DNA of 64,000 nucleotides, from the NCBI RefSeq assembly GCF_000208745.1, contig NC_030854.1, positions 124,001 through 188,000 of the forward strand, in the 5' to 3' direction. The number at the start of each line of letters is the position of its first letter. Position 1 is the first letter of the stretch. A model generated the notes under the pieces. It was not told the origin of the DNA and made no database searches. It saw only the letters and a program-made list of their open reading frames with translations. The translations under genes were made by a program, and so were the position numbers. The stretch is from Theobroma cacao (Eukaryota > Streptophyta > Magnoliopsida > Malvales > Malvaceae). Shown in pieces: positions 30,808 through 40,856 of this stretch.

Positions 30808-32679
30808 CGTTTAATCTCACACTTGGTAGCAAGAGAGGAACTTTGTTAGTATTTACACTTTGCAGGTAGCAGCTGCAAATTAAGATTCCAAAGATTCAAG
30901 ATGGCAAATTTTTATTTTTTTGCTAGGATAAGCTGAAGAATTTTTCCTTTCGCTCGATTTCTTTGCCTTTACAAAGTCTCTCAGAATTGACTCATTGATC
31001 AAAAGCAACAATCTGGTAGAAGAAGGATCGATGAAGAAACGGTAAAAAAAACTCAAGAAAGACAGAGAAGAAGGATGCCTTGATTAAAATGGCAAATTGA
31101 AAAGCAATTACAGTAGGATTATATATAGATTTTCTGAACGAAGCTGAATTCTAGCAAGATGGCGAAAAAGAATCAATTTTTCTCGGAGAAAACGTGAATC
31201 CAAGATAATTTTCTCAGGAAAATGGTTGGGTTTTTCCTTTTTTTAATAATGAGTTTCTTCCTTTACGGAAGACCCGTGGGGCGTGGCCTAGACCCTTGAG
31301 GCTAGAGGAGAAAGAACAGAGAAAAGCGGTTGATCTCAAAGGCTTTGCTTCGAGAAATTTTATAAGGGTAATGGAAAAATGAACATGAAATCAATGGATG
31401 CGATGGGAGTCACCAACCAATCACATGTTAGGACTTTGTTTGCTTCGGTGAGTTTAACTTATATATTTCAAGTTTAATGAGGTCATATGTTAGGACTTTG
31501 TTTGCTGCAGTGAGTTTAACTTATATATTTCAAGTTTAATGAGGTATTTTATTGTCAAGATGAAAATGCCCTTCATTTTAATAAGATGAAAAAGCAGTGC
31601 TTGTTTGATGAGATATCATTCCGGTGCATGCATTTATGATCGCTGTGTAATCAGGTTTGAGGTTGATCTTCTTCGAGACAGGTCGAATTTTAGTTTTCAG
31701 AGGTTGAAATCGGAGCTTGCGTGGTCGGATTTGGCTTGGCCTCTAAAGGTTAGATCCAATGCCTTGTGAGGTTGGATTCGGCACCTTTTTTTTGTTGTTG
31801 AAAATGTCACAAGCAGTGACAATAAAGAAATAACAAATAGAGGTGACGATGAGCAGAACGTGACAGAAGGACCTCTTAATCATGTACACTGCTACTACAT
31901 AATCTTGTCCTTTCCTTTTCTAGTTTTATGGTTATCTCTCTGTGTCTATGTCATGACTCACGTTAAGAAACAACAACCTGGCATTTGTTTTCGGATAAGA
32001 TTTAGGACATGGCACTTAGCTAATGATCTGAAAACGAAAAGTAACCAAGACCCATAAATCTGTCTTTCACTCTTTTGGCATTTTCAGCATTAATGCAGCA
32101 CTCTAACACCACGCGCCTTGTTTCTGCCTCTTCTTTTCTCTGCTGCTAAGCAACAAACGCAGTGTCAGGATGCCAAGCCGTGGCCCCCACATGCTTTTAG
32201 CAAAGACGTGCTTTTCAGACAGGCAAAGCAATTTTTCATTTCCGGACAAAGTGGCGGATGAGTCAATTTTTCCATCTAAAGTTAACCAGTTGGATTGCTT
32301 TGTTCATCAAAACGAAATGGTTTATTCCTTCAAAACTCTGAATTGTTGCAATGACGACCAAGTGGGTTAGTTTTGTTGCTTCATGTTATTAGGCCTGCTT
32401 TAAAAGTGAATCGTGTTCATAACTTTTGGTGCAAAGCCCTTTTCCGAAGCTTGAAAGAAATTGATATCCAAAAGGAGAAACAGGCCCATCCCCAAAGCCT
32501 CGTCGTGGCTTGTGTTGTTGTTGTGACTGTTCTTACACTCAAAGAAAGAGCCAGCCAACTGAACCGCATCGGTTTTCTTGTTCTTTTTGCTCCTAACAAT
32601 TTCTACCAACTCTGCAATAGTAAACTCGGCTTCTCTGTTTTACAAAATGAGTTGAAGAATCCTAATGTTGGTCTAGGAG
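30808..32679. other. Divergent intergenic region between INT1 and a PPR gene
   Basis: Holds the presumed promoters of both flanking genes. A 62-bp tandem duplication lies at 31425-31545. A reading frame at 32373-32717 overlaps the PPR start in another frame and has no recognisable similarity, so it is not called. Confidence 0.5.
31425..31545. repeat. Tandem duplication, 62-bp period
   Basis: The block beginning ATGTTAGGACTTTGTTTGCT and ending in TTTAATGAGGT occurs at 31425 and again at 31487 with only a few differences. It lies about 600-700 bases upstream of INT1. Confidence 0.85.
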
Positions 32680-34143
32680 ATGGTGAGATGCCGGAACTTG
32701 TTCCTGAGAAAGCATAGAAGATGGCCTCATTTCGCTTACAAAACCAAATGGAACCAAACTTTCACCCAAAAACAAGCCATGCTATCCTTCAAACAACTAG
32801 TAGCAGTAGCACAAGATAACCTTCCTCCACCCATCCTCCTCTCCACTCTCGTTCGTTCTTTTAGCCTCTACAACGTCCACCCAACACCTCAAGCTTATCA
32901 CTTTCTCATCAAAACCTTGATCCAAAATCTCCACTTCAACCACATTCCTTCTGTGCTTCATCACCTTGAACACGTTGAAAAGTTTCAAACACCCGAGTAC
33001 ATTTTCGCCGACCTCATCACAACCTATGGCATTGCTAACAGAATCCAAGATGCTGTTGATATTTTTTACAGGATACCCAAGTTCAGGTGCGTCCCTTCTG
33101 CCTACTCTCTCAATTCTTTACTCGCACTTCTTTGTAGAAATCAATATAGCCTTAAGTTGGTCCCTCAGGTCCTGTTAAAGAGTCTGCTTATGAACATAAG
33201 AGTTGAAGAATCAACTCTCCGTATATTAGTTAGCGCTCTTTGTAGAATGAACAAGGTTAGTTATGCTATAGATATTCTACAACGTATGATAGACGAAGGG
33301 CTTGGTGTTAATGATAAAGTTTGCTCCTTTATACTATCATCAATTTGTGCAAAGGCGGATTTGGATGGTGAAGACGTTATGGGGCTTTGGAGGGAATTGG
33401 GAAAGCTTGGTTTTTGTCCTGCTATGAGTGACTATAATTGCTTGATTAGGTTTTTGGTGAAAAAAGGGAGAGGCTTGGATGCTTTGGATTTTCTAAATCA
33501 AATGAAATCTGTTGGAATCAAGCCGGGTATTGTTTCTTACACTATGGCTTTAAATGGGGTTATTGCAGAAGGGGATTACATGTTGGCGGATGAGCTGTTT
33601 GATGAATTGCTAATGTTGGGTTTGGTTCCAGATGTTTATACTTACAATGCCTATATAGATGCTCTATGCAAGCAAAATAAAGTTGAAGAGGGAATCAAGA
33701 TGGTAGCTTGTATGGAGGAGTTACGCTGCAAACCTAATGTGCTCACTTATAATATGTTATTGGAGGCAATTTGTAAGGTTGGTGAGATAAGTAGAGCGAT
33801 GGAGCTTGTTAAGGAGATGAAATATAAGGGCATCAAAATGAATTTGGTTTCATATACGGTAATAATTGATGGTTTGGTAAGTAAAGGTGAAATACTTGAA
33901 GCACATGGTTTGGTGGAGGAAGTGTTGCATAAGTGCTTTTGCCACCAGAGTTTGGCATTTGATGAGGTAATCTGTGGTCTGTGCCAGAGAGGGTTAGTTT
34001 GTGAGGCGCTGGAATTGCTCAGGAAAATGGTTGCCAAGAATGTTTCTCCTGGGGCTAGGGGCTGGGAAGCACTTCTCCTTAGCTCTGAATCCAAAATCAA
34101 TTTTGCCAATACCACTTTGATTGAATCAGTAAATTCTCTTTGA
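32680..34143 (+). CDS. Pentatricopeptide repeat protein, P class, intronless (487 aa)
   Basis: Predicted organellar RNA-binding protein. One open frame from the ATG at 32680 to the stop at 34143. The N-terminus (LFLRKHRRWPHFAYKTKWNQ) is basic, and the arrangement resembles the Arabidopsis protein encoded by At2g38420, annotated as mitochondrial; that comparison is from memory and should be tested. About nine PPR units follow, for example DVYTYNAYIDALCKQNKVEE, NVLTYNMLLEAICKVGEI and LVSYTVIIDGLVSKGEI. No E, E+ or DYW extension is present. An alternative start is the ATG at 32779 (MLSFKQ), which would remove the basic leader; the first ATG is preferred because of that leader. Target RNA is unknown. 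Confidence 0.9.
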   Translation: MVRCRNLFLRKHRRWPHFAYKTKWNQTFTQKQAMLSFKQLVAVAQDNLPPPILLSTLVRSFSLYNVHPTPQAYHFLIKTLIQNLHFNHIPSVLHHLEHVEKFQTPEYIFADLITTYGIANRIQDAVDIFYRIPKFRCVPSAYSLNSLLALLCRNQYSLKLVPQVLLKSLLMNIRVEESTLRILVSALCRMNKVSYAIDILQRMIDEGLGVNDKVCSFILSSICAKADLDGEDVMGLWRELGKLGFCPAMSDYNCLIRFLVKKGRGLDALDFLNQMKSVGIKPGIVSYTMALNGVIAEGDYMLADELFDELLMLGLVPDVYTYNAYIDALCKQNKVEEGIKMVACMEELRCKPNVLTYNMLLEAICKVGEISRAMELVKEMKYKGIKMNLVSYTVIIDGLVSKGEILEAHGLVEEVLHKCFCHQSLAFDEVICGLCQRGLVCEALELLRKMVAKNVSPGARGWEALLLSSESKINFANTTLIESVNSL

Positions 34144-36040
34144 ATAGTCTTGTCAAGTAATGAGGGAGGTCTAACAATCTTGGGTCTTCCATATGGGATT
34201 GAGAAGCTGCAAAATAATTTTTTTTTTGCATTTTTGTAATTCTGATTGTTAAGTCTCCCATATAGGATGACTGAAGTTTCTTATTTCAAGTAACTAGTCA
34301 AGAGCCATTGCATAATTGCTACTCCAATGGCCTAGTAAATTTTGTGGTTGAAAAATGCGCCCAATGAATGACTAGCTAGAGAAGGGGCCTTTTGCATTGT
34401 ACCTTTTTGCTGGATATAATTTCAAATTCTGTAATTGTGCGGGCTGTTAGTTGTCTTATATATTTATGTAGAAACATGGTAGACATAACATACAGTTCTG
34501 GACATAAACCTATATTTTGCATTATTTTTTTTTGTGCACATGGAACATTTTCCTTTCTTTTCTTTTTTTCTGTAAACCTACACACTTGACTTGCGGAAGT
34601 ACCAGCTGTTTGTGTATAAATGTAATTTACTCTAGTACCTTTTGTTTTTTTTTCCTTTCTTTCTAACTGTTATCTGAGTAATATTTTTGTAAGAGTTAAA
34701 TTACCAAGTTGGCTTTGAGATTGATATTATTAGGCTATGGAGAATGGAGATGCATGTCAATTTTAGTACTGCATAGTCATTTGGACATTCCGATATATCC
34801 TGCAATTAACATGCTAGTTTTTAGTGCTGCATGTAATCTTTAATTATTCAGTTTCTTGGAGACCCTATTTGTCTTTTTGTTGTTCCTAGCTGTTGTTTGC
34901 AATAAATTGGCATCAAAACAAAATGATCTAAGTATCGCTGTATGCCCCCTTCTTTAGTGCACATGCTGGCAGTGCACCTGCATTCCACATTCTTCTTAGC
35001 TCAAGTGTTGGACCACAATGGCAGTTTCTGGTTTGATCAATCATCCCAAAACAACTTACAATTTGTTCTACCTGTCTGCAGGCTATAAGGCCACAGCCAT
35101 TAGGTGTAGCTGCATAATTCCAGTGCATATTTTGGATCTATAACCAATGATCTTACACCATGTTTGTCTGCAGGCTATAAGGCCACAGCCATTGGGTTTA
35201 GCTGCATAATTCCAGTGCTTATTTTGGATCTATAACCGATGATCTTACACCATGTTTCCTAAATTTCCTTTTTCCATACCATACAAATCATGTCACAAGT
35301 TAATTGTAATATTAGGCATCCAGTGTACCATGGCCCTCTGTACTACTGTAGTCAATTAGAGATTGCAAAACCCTCAAGGTTATCAGTTTTAATTGCAGAT
35401 AGACTCTTAAAACAGGAGCTGTGTGGATAGTATTATCGATCCAAGTCCATTCAGCATATTAACTAGGATTAGTCTTTTGCATTCAAGATCAAAAGAAACA
35501 TAAGTAAGTTTGCCTTCTGACATAATCCTTGACCTAGATTCTGGAGTAAGACATACAGTGTAAGCTTTTGTTCTGATTTTTTTTTCTTTTTTTTTTTACA
35601 AAGCTTATGTGGTCTTAAAGGGAAGATGGTGTTTTTGTTCTCTCAACGTACTCTAATTCTCTCCTCATTTCACTTTTGCATCTCATTTTCAGTCATACAT
35701 CACAGAGTGGGGACAAAGATGAACAATTAGAGGTTTAGTGGGGATGAGATGGTAAATTGAGAAGGTACTTGCATCATTTTCTTCATCTAGCCACTTTTAG
35801 TTTTAAAGGAACCGCACTGTCCCAAGAACCTTGTTGTCAATTTTCAGTGGCCTTGCTTGTACTAAACTTTGTCGGTGTGAACAGAATTCCTCTCTGAATG
35901 CTGGAAAAATGTGAACACCCAGCCTCCAAATAGCACAAAATCGAAGAACTAAATAAAAGCTTAATACTTTAGGATTTTACAACAGGCCTCTTTAATAAGA
36001 TCCAACCAACATATTGACTGGGAAAAAACTTAAGAACCAA

Positions 36041-36076
<36 letters not shown>

Positions 36077-37894
36077 CTTGTGGGTGAATATGTTGCGAAA
36101 CTTGCAAGGCAAGAGGTGACAAACCAAAGCAGACACGAATCCTTCTGGCAGCCTGGCCAGGAATCGCAGCCAAACTGGTTTATCATTTCAAAGCAGCAGT
36201 GGGTACATTAATTTCCATTCCATTTAGTTTTTAATAAGATAAGAAGAAGCCACCCTCTCAAATGACCAATTAATCAAACCCCCTAACCTCTATCCCTCAA
36301 ATTGTGGAAATTCAAAGGGAACGCCTGTTGCTGTTAGTATTATGCAGCCTGGTAAATGAGCAATAATCAGGATTGGATTTGAGCGCAAGGTGTAGCCCAT
36401 GGGTTTTCCTTGTCACTCCAACGTGTATGGAAGGGAAAGAGGAAAAGAGGCCAAAGAAAAGAAGGGAATGGACATATGGTTGTTATCTTGTACTGTCCCC
36501 GGGGTGGTGGTACCATGCTACCAAATGGCCTATTCATGATTATAAACCAACACTTTTCTCAACAAAATCATGTGTCTTTGCTCCATCTATCTCTCTCTAT
36601 CTAACTTTCTTCTTTTTACTGGCAAATGGAATGAGAATTAATCATATGGCACCAGAAAAATATACCACTCTCCACCACTATCGTGTTAATTTTCTGACAT
36701 ATATTTCTCGTTTTAATTGCTCAGCGATTCCTTTTGTATCCTTTGTCTCAACCTGAAGGTGGATGGCATCATGGCAAAGTGGAAAACTACTCTTATCCCG
36801 ATGTTGTGGAAGAAGTATTATAACTTGATTATATGAGACATTGTTTCATATATATATATGTATATACACACACACACTTATGTACAGATGTGCTGGAGAC
36901 GGCGAAAAGGATATGGTATATGGTGTAAATTAATAAGGTAGGTGAGCTCAAGTTCAGCAGCACTAGTTAGCAGAAAGTACTAGTATTTTAATGTTGCAGC
37001 TGGAAGTTGAAGTGGTTTGCCTATTATAAAATACTGAAATGTTTGTTGGATGCAATTTCTTGCTTGCCTTTGGAAGAAACGTTTAAAATAAAGCATTTTA
37101 AAAAGCATTTGGTGCCACACGTCTTGTTCCAAAACATCGTCTAAGGAAAAGTTTTTACTGCGAAGTAGCTTGCTGGCTGCTAGAGACATCAGCCCTCCCC
37201 TCCTTGAGGTTATACTCCTGCAATTTAGGTCCTGTTGGGTAGGTTATATCTCTGTATGAAATCACAGTTCCCATTCTTTTAAGTACATGAAAAATGGTAA
37301 TTAAAGAGAACCTTGCAATGCAGAATAGGATGAAAAGATACGAAAGGGAGTGAAAGAGAAATTAAGGGATGGCAGGTAAAAAAAAAAAAAAAAAAAAACC
37401 CAAAACCTGAAGTTGGAGGAGATTAGTTGAAATTAATTTCAGTCTTACAAGTTAACGTACCTTTCTGTTACCGATATATGACCTATCATTCAGTTACTAT
37501 TCAATTATGGGCTGTATGACATTGTTGAAAATTTCATTACAGAGAAACTCACAGAATTTCCATGCGGATGCAGATATTTTTCTTCATCTTTATCCTAACA
37601 TCTGACCACAAGTTTGACGCTATATCAGGATAATCAAAGACCTCCCTTTTTGATCGCTACAGCATACCAGCAAATTCTCTAACAGGCTTAACTAATAATC
37701 AAGTGGCAACGGCATGCAATTTCCGATAAGTTGTAACTCACCTGATGAACATCGGGCTCTTTTCCGGTCGATTTTAGCTGCTTGCTGTGACTGTTTAGAA
37801 TCAAAACAAGGAGATAAGAGCTTTCTCTATTGTTTATTTTGATGATAACCACCCAGATTAATCCTCTTCAAAGTACACAAGGTCAAGGTGCAGT
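34144..37894. other. Gene-poor region, left part of the desert
   Basis: Contains a 92-bp tandem duplication (35073-35257), a GA microsatellite at about 36042-36073 and a poly(A) run at about 37379-37398. All reading frames are short and none is recognised. The first few hundred bases are probably the PPR 3' untranslated region. Confidence 0.55.
35073..35257. repeat. Tandem duplication, 92-bp period
   Basis: A unit starting TGTCTGCAGGCTATAAGGCC and running through ATGATCTTACACCATG is present twice with four or five differences. It is not part of a reading frame. Confidence 0.85.
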
Positions 37895-38075
37895 GGTCAT
37901 GATGGGGAAGAGGGGCACATGAAAAACTAACTCACTGCAGCTTAGCTAATTCCCGAAGGTAGTAGTAGTGAGTAGTGAGTGAACTGCTAGCTGAAAGCTA
38001 GAAATTAATGCGTTGGCCTCAGTGAACTGAACGCATGAGTTAGTAATGCACGTGCCCTGCTTCTCCATCTTGCTC
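37895..38075 (-). ncRNA. MIR164: MIR164 precursor hairpin
   Basis: On the minus strand, 38067-38047 reads exactly as mature miR164 (it begins TGGAGAAGCAGGGCACG and ends TGCA). The opposite arm at 37921-37901 reads CATGTGCCCCTCTTCCCC followed by ATC and is the star strand. Pairing miRNA position i with star position 20-i gives 16 of 19 pairs (one G-U), mismatches at positions 4, 9 and 10, and two-base 3' overhangs at both ends, as expected of a Dicer-like 1 product. The terminal part, about 125 bases, contains secondary hairpins such as ATGCGTT/AACGCAT and a continuing stem AACTCA/TGAGTT. miR164 directs cleavage of NAC-family mRNAs (CUC1, CUC2, NAC1 and ORE1 in Arabidopsis), controlling organ boundaries, lateral roots and leaf ageing. 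Precursor ends are approximate. Confidence 0.95.
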
Positions 38076-38152
38076 AGCACACACCTTCTCATGCTATAAC
38101 CCTCATAGCTCGCCCAGCAAGGAGAGAAAGATCAGAAAGAAAGATCAGGAAG

Positions 38153-38245
38153 GGAGAGAGAGAGAGAGAGAGAGCGAGCTTAAAATGGAGAATTCTGGGT
38201 CACCCATCTGCAAATTTCTGACAGTCCATTGTCACACATTTATAA
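38153..38245 (-). promoter_or_regulatory. Possible core promoter and CT-rich leader of MIR164
   Basis: On the minus strand TTATAAAT lies at about 38238-38245, and a (CT)n tract at about 38154-38174 lies between it and the hairpin. A start about 30 bases below the TATA-like motif would give a leader of roughly 140 bases before the mature miRNA. This is inferred from spacing alone. Confidence 0.35.
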
Positions 38246-39510
38246 CAAAAGGAGCAAATGAAGTGTGCTTGAAGGGTGTGGCCGGATGGGGCAGGAATTG
38301 AAAAAAGCTTAGTTGTGTGCGGGACCCCATGCCATGACCATCAAGTTTTGCAGCCCAAAAAGAAAAATGAAAAAATTGTCACAACTAGCTACAACAGGAC
38401 CACACCGCGCATCCCTTTGTGAAGCTGAAATGCAAATGTCTCAGAGAAGCAATAACTGCTAATTTCTGTTGATAGCACCTGATGAACAGTAGCTGCAGTT
38501 ACCATTGCATTCCTTGACATCGAAGCTTCTTTTAAATGGCAAGTGTGACAGCTTGCTTTGTGGGAATGCTTTTATTCCCCTCAACCTTCACTGTACATAC
38601 TGTTTTCATTCAGTTTTACACCAATATTTAGTTGGCAAATTAGAAAACAGTATCAAGGTGTATATGTGATCCCTACCCTAGATATTGAAAATGAGTTCAT
38701 CATCAGTTTCTACATCTATATATTCATAAATATGTAACCAAAAGGTTAGCTATTCATCATAAATTCTCAAATTATAATTATAGTATATTTAAATTCTTCT
38801 TTCTTGTGGTAACAACCCTACCAGGATTGTATGGGTCAAAACCACTTAAATTTCGTTAATGTATTTATTAGCCTGAAAGAGAAGAAATTAAAATACTCTT
38901 GACTCTTCCCAATCTGTATTTTTAAATTCAAAGAAAATTTCAACTCTTTATACATAAGTACTTATATACATACATATTATATTAACGTTTTTTATATATC
39001 CTAATAATAATAATAATAAAGGAATATGATATAACACATAGTAATTAATTCCGCGAAAGAAAGGCTGCTAAGTCCATTCTTTAAACAAAACAAGAAATCA
39101 TAATTTAAGAGCTTGTCAGCATCACCATTGTTAATGCATGGAGAAGTAGGTATATTGTACTTTACACAATGGTACCTCTCCTTGGCTATATACAGTTGCC
39201 TTATTAATTAGTCATCTAAGACCAATGCTTAAGGCAGGTGCAATTAGCCCACTTTTATGCTCAAACCCCTCCATTTAGTCTCCTTTAGCCATATATTCAT
39301 TTGATTTTCGTTTTCATTTTTGTTTGAATTACATTATTAACTTAACTGTTTTTTGCTTCTTTATATAATATGGTTGGCTTAATAATATATAATGTGCTGC
39401 AGAAAAGGTATCAAGATAAACTCTTGCGACAGATTGATGAGAAATTACATTTTCTGTCTCAAGTAGCGAGACAAAATAAGTTTATTTTAAGGGGTATTTT
39501 AAAAAATAGT

Positions 39511-40684
39511 CTTTAAAGATAAGATGTTTTTAAAAATAATACTTTTTATAAGTTTAATTATTTTTAGCCAAGTTGGACAAAATTACCCTTAATGAAGTTG
39601 AACGCTATGATATTACACGCCATGTACAAAAACCTGTGACAAGCTATGGTTAGTGTGTTACACGCTATATATAAAAATATGTGACACGCCATGTACAAAA
39701 ACCTATGACAAGCTATGGTTAACTTGTTACACGTCATGTACAAAAACCTGTGACAAGCCGTGGTTAGCGTGTTACACGCTATATACAAAAATATGTGACA
39801 CGCCATGTATAAAAACTTATGACAAGCTATGGTTAGGTTGTTACACGCCATGTACAAAAACTTGTAACAAGCCATGGTTAGGTTGTTACACGCCATGTTG
39901 AAAAAAAATATTGTTGTTACACGCCATGGTTAAAAAAGGTTGTTACACGCCATGTTGAAAATAAAATATTGTTGTTACACGTCATGTTGAAAAAATATTA
40001 TTGTTACACGACATATTCAAAAACATTTTGTTGTGCTTTAATGTCTAAAATGTTGTTGTTGTTACTTACGAACCAAAACTTCAAATCCTCTCAACTTTTT
40101 TTTTGTTTTTCTGACAATTTGGCACAGATTAAAGTGTTTCTAACATGTTTTCATAAATCAAAATACAAATTTTTTTTATCTAAAACACCTACTTTGACTA
40201 AAAATTTTTTTTTTTGAAAATCTAGATTTATAAATTTCAAAATTTTGAGTTTATTGGTATTCAGGTCCCGAATTGATTCAATTAAAAGCTATTTTATACA
40301 TTTGTGATTATTTTTTCAGTTTTATTTTTATCCAAAATACCTAAAAATCGAATTTCTCAAACAGTCACCCATCCACCCAAACACGTCAAAACCATTGTTT
40401 GGTGTCTTGAAAGCGTAAGAAAGAGAAATATGAAAAAGTGGGAGAGAGAAATCAGAAGTATAACAGATAAATGCCGAACAGAGAAATCGATAAAATTTGA
40501 GAGACTGGGATGGTGAGAGAGAAATCCGAAGCACAGATGATGAGTAATGGGGAGAAATTGTGATGAATATTTTAATTTATTTGAAATAGTTTAAAGGGTA
40601 TTTTCGTCAAATCATGATTAAATATGGGTAAAAACAGTTAAACTTATTTTGATGATTATTTTTAAAATGTTTTTATAAAGAAAA
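39511..40684. mobile_element. Probable non-autonomous DNA transposon with imperfect terminal inverted repeats
   Basis: The left end (39511-39590) and the reverse complement of the right end (40594-40684) share TTTAAAAATAAT, TAAGTTTAA, a TTTTTA block and a final TACCCTT in the same order, over about 80-90 bases. The interior has no transposase; it holds a block of tandem repeats at about 39610-40020. The architecture fits a MULE-like or MITE-like element, but target-site duplications were not identified and exact ends are uncertain. Confidence 0.5.
39610..40020. repeat. Tandem repeat array with TTACACGCCATG core
   Basis: TTACACG(C/T)CATG or TTACACGCTATAT recurs about every 50-60 bases, alternating with GTGACAAGCTATGGTTAG-type spacers. 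Towards the right the units shorten to TTACACGCCATG plus an A-rich spacer. Plus-strand frames over it encode only a CYT-rich periodic peptide and are not genes. Confidence 0.85.
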
Positions 40685-40806
40685 GTCGTCTCCCACAATT
40701 TTCTCTAATTTTAAACACAATTGTAAAGATAAACTTAACTAAACAAATTATATCTAAATTATTCCTTAATTATCATAAAGCAGCATTACATAAAGAGAGG
40801 GTATAC

Positions 40807-40811
<5 letters not shown>

Positions 40812-40854
<43 letters not shown>
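40812..40854. repeat. (TA)n microsatellite
   Basis: An uninterrupted TA dinucleotide run of more than 40 bases just to the right of the inverted-repeat element. Confidence 0.95.

Positions 40855-40856
<2 letters not shown>

Noticed and set aside
32373..32717. 114-residue frame overlapping the start of the second PPR gene
   Set aside because: It has no recognisable similarity and overlaps the PPR ATG out of frame. It could at most be an upstream frame in the PPR leader, which cannot be shown from sequence.
39653..39901. Open frames over the 39.6 kb tandem array (CYT-rich on plus, CNN/ACH-rich on minus)
   Set aside because: The periodic peptides come from the DNA repeat and occur on both strands; no start context or homology supports translation.
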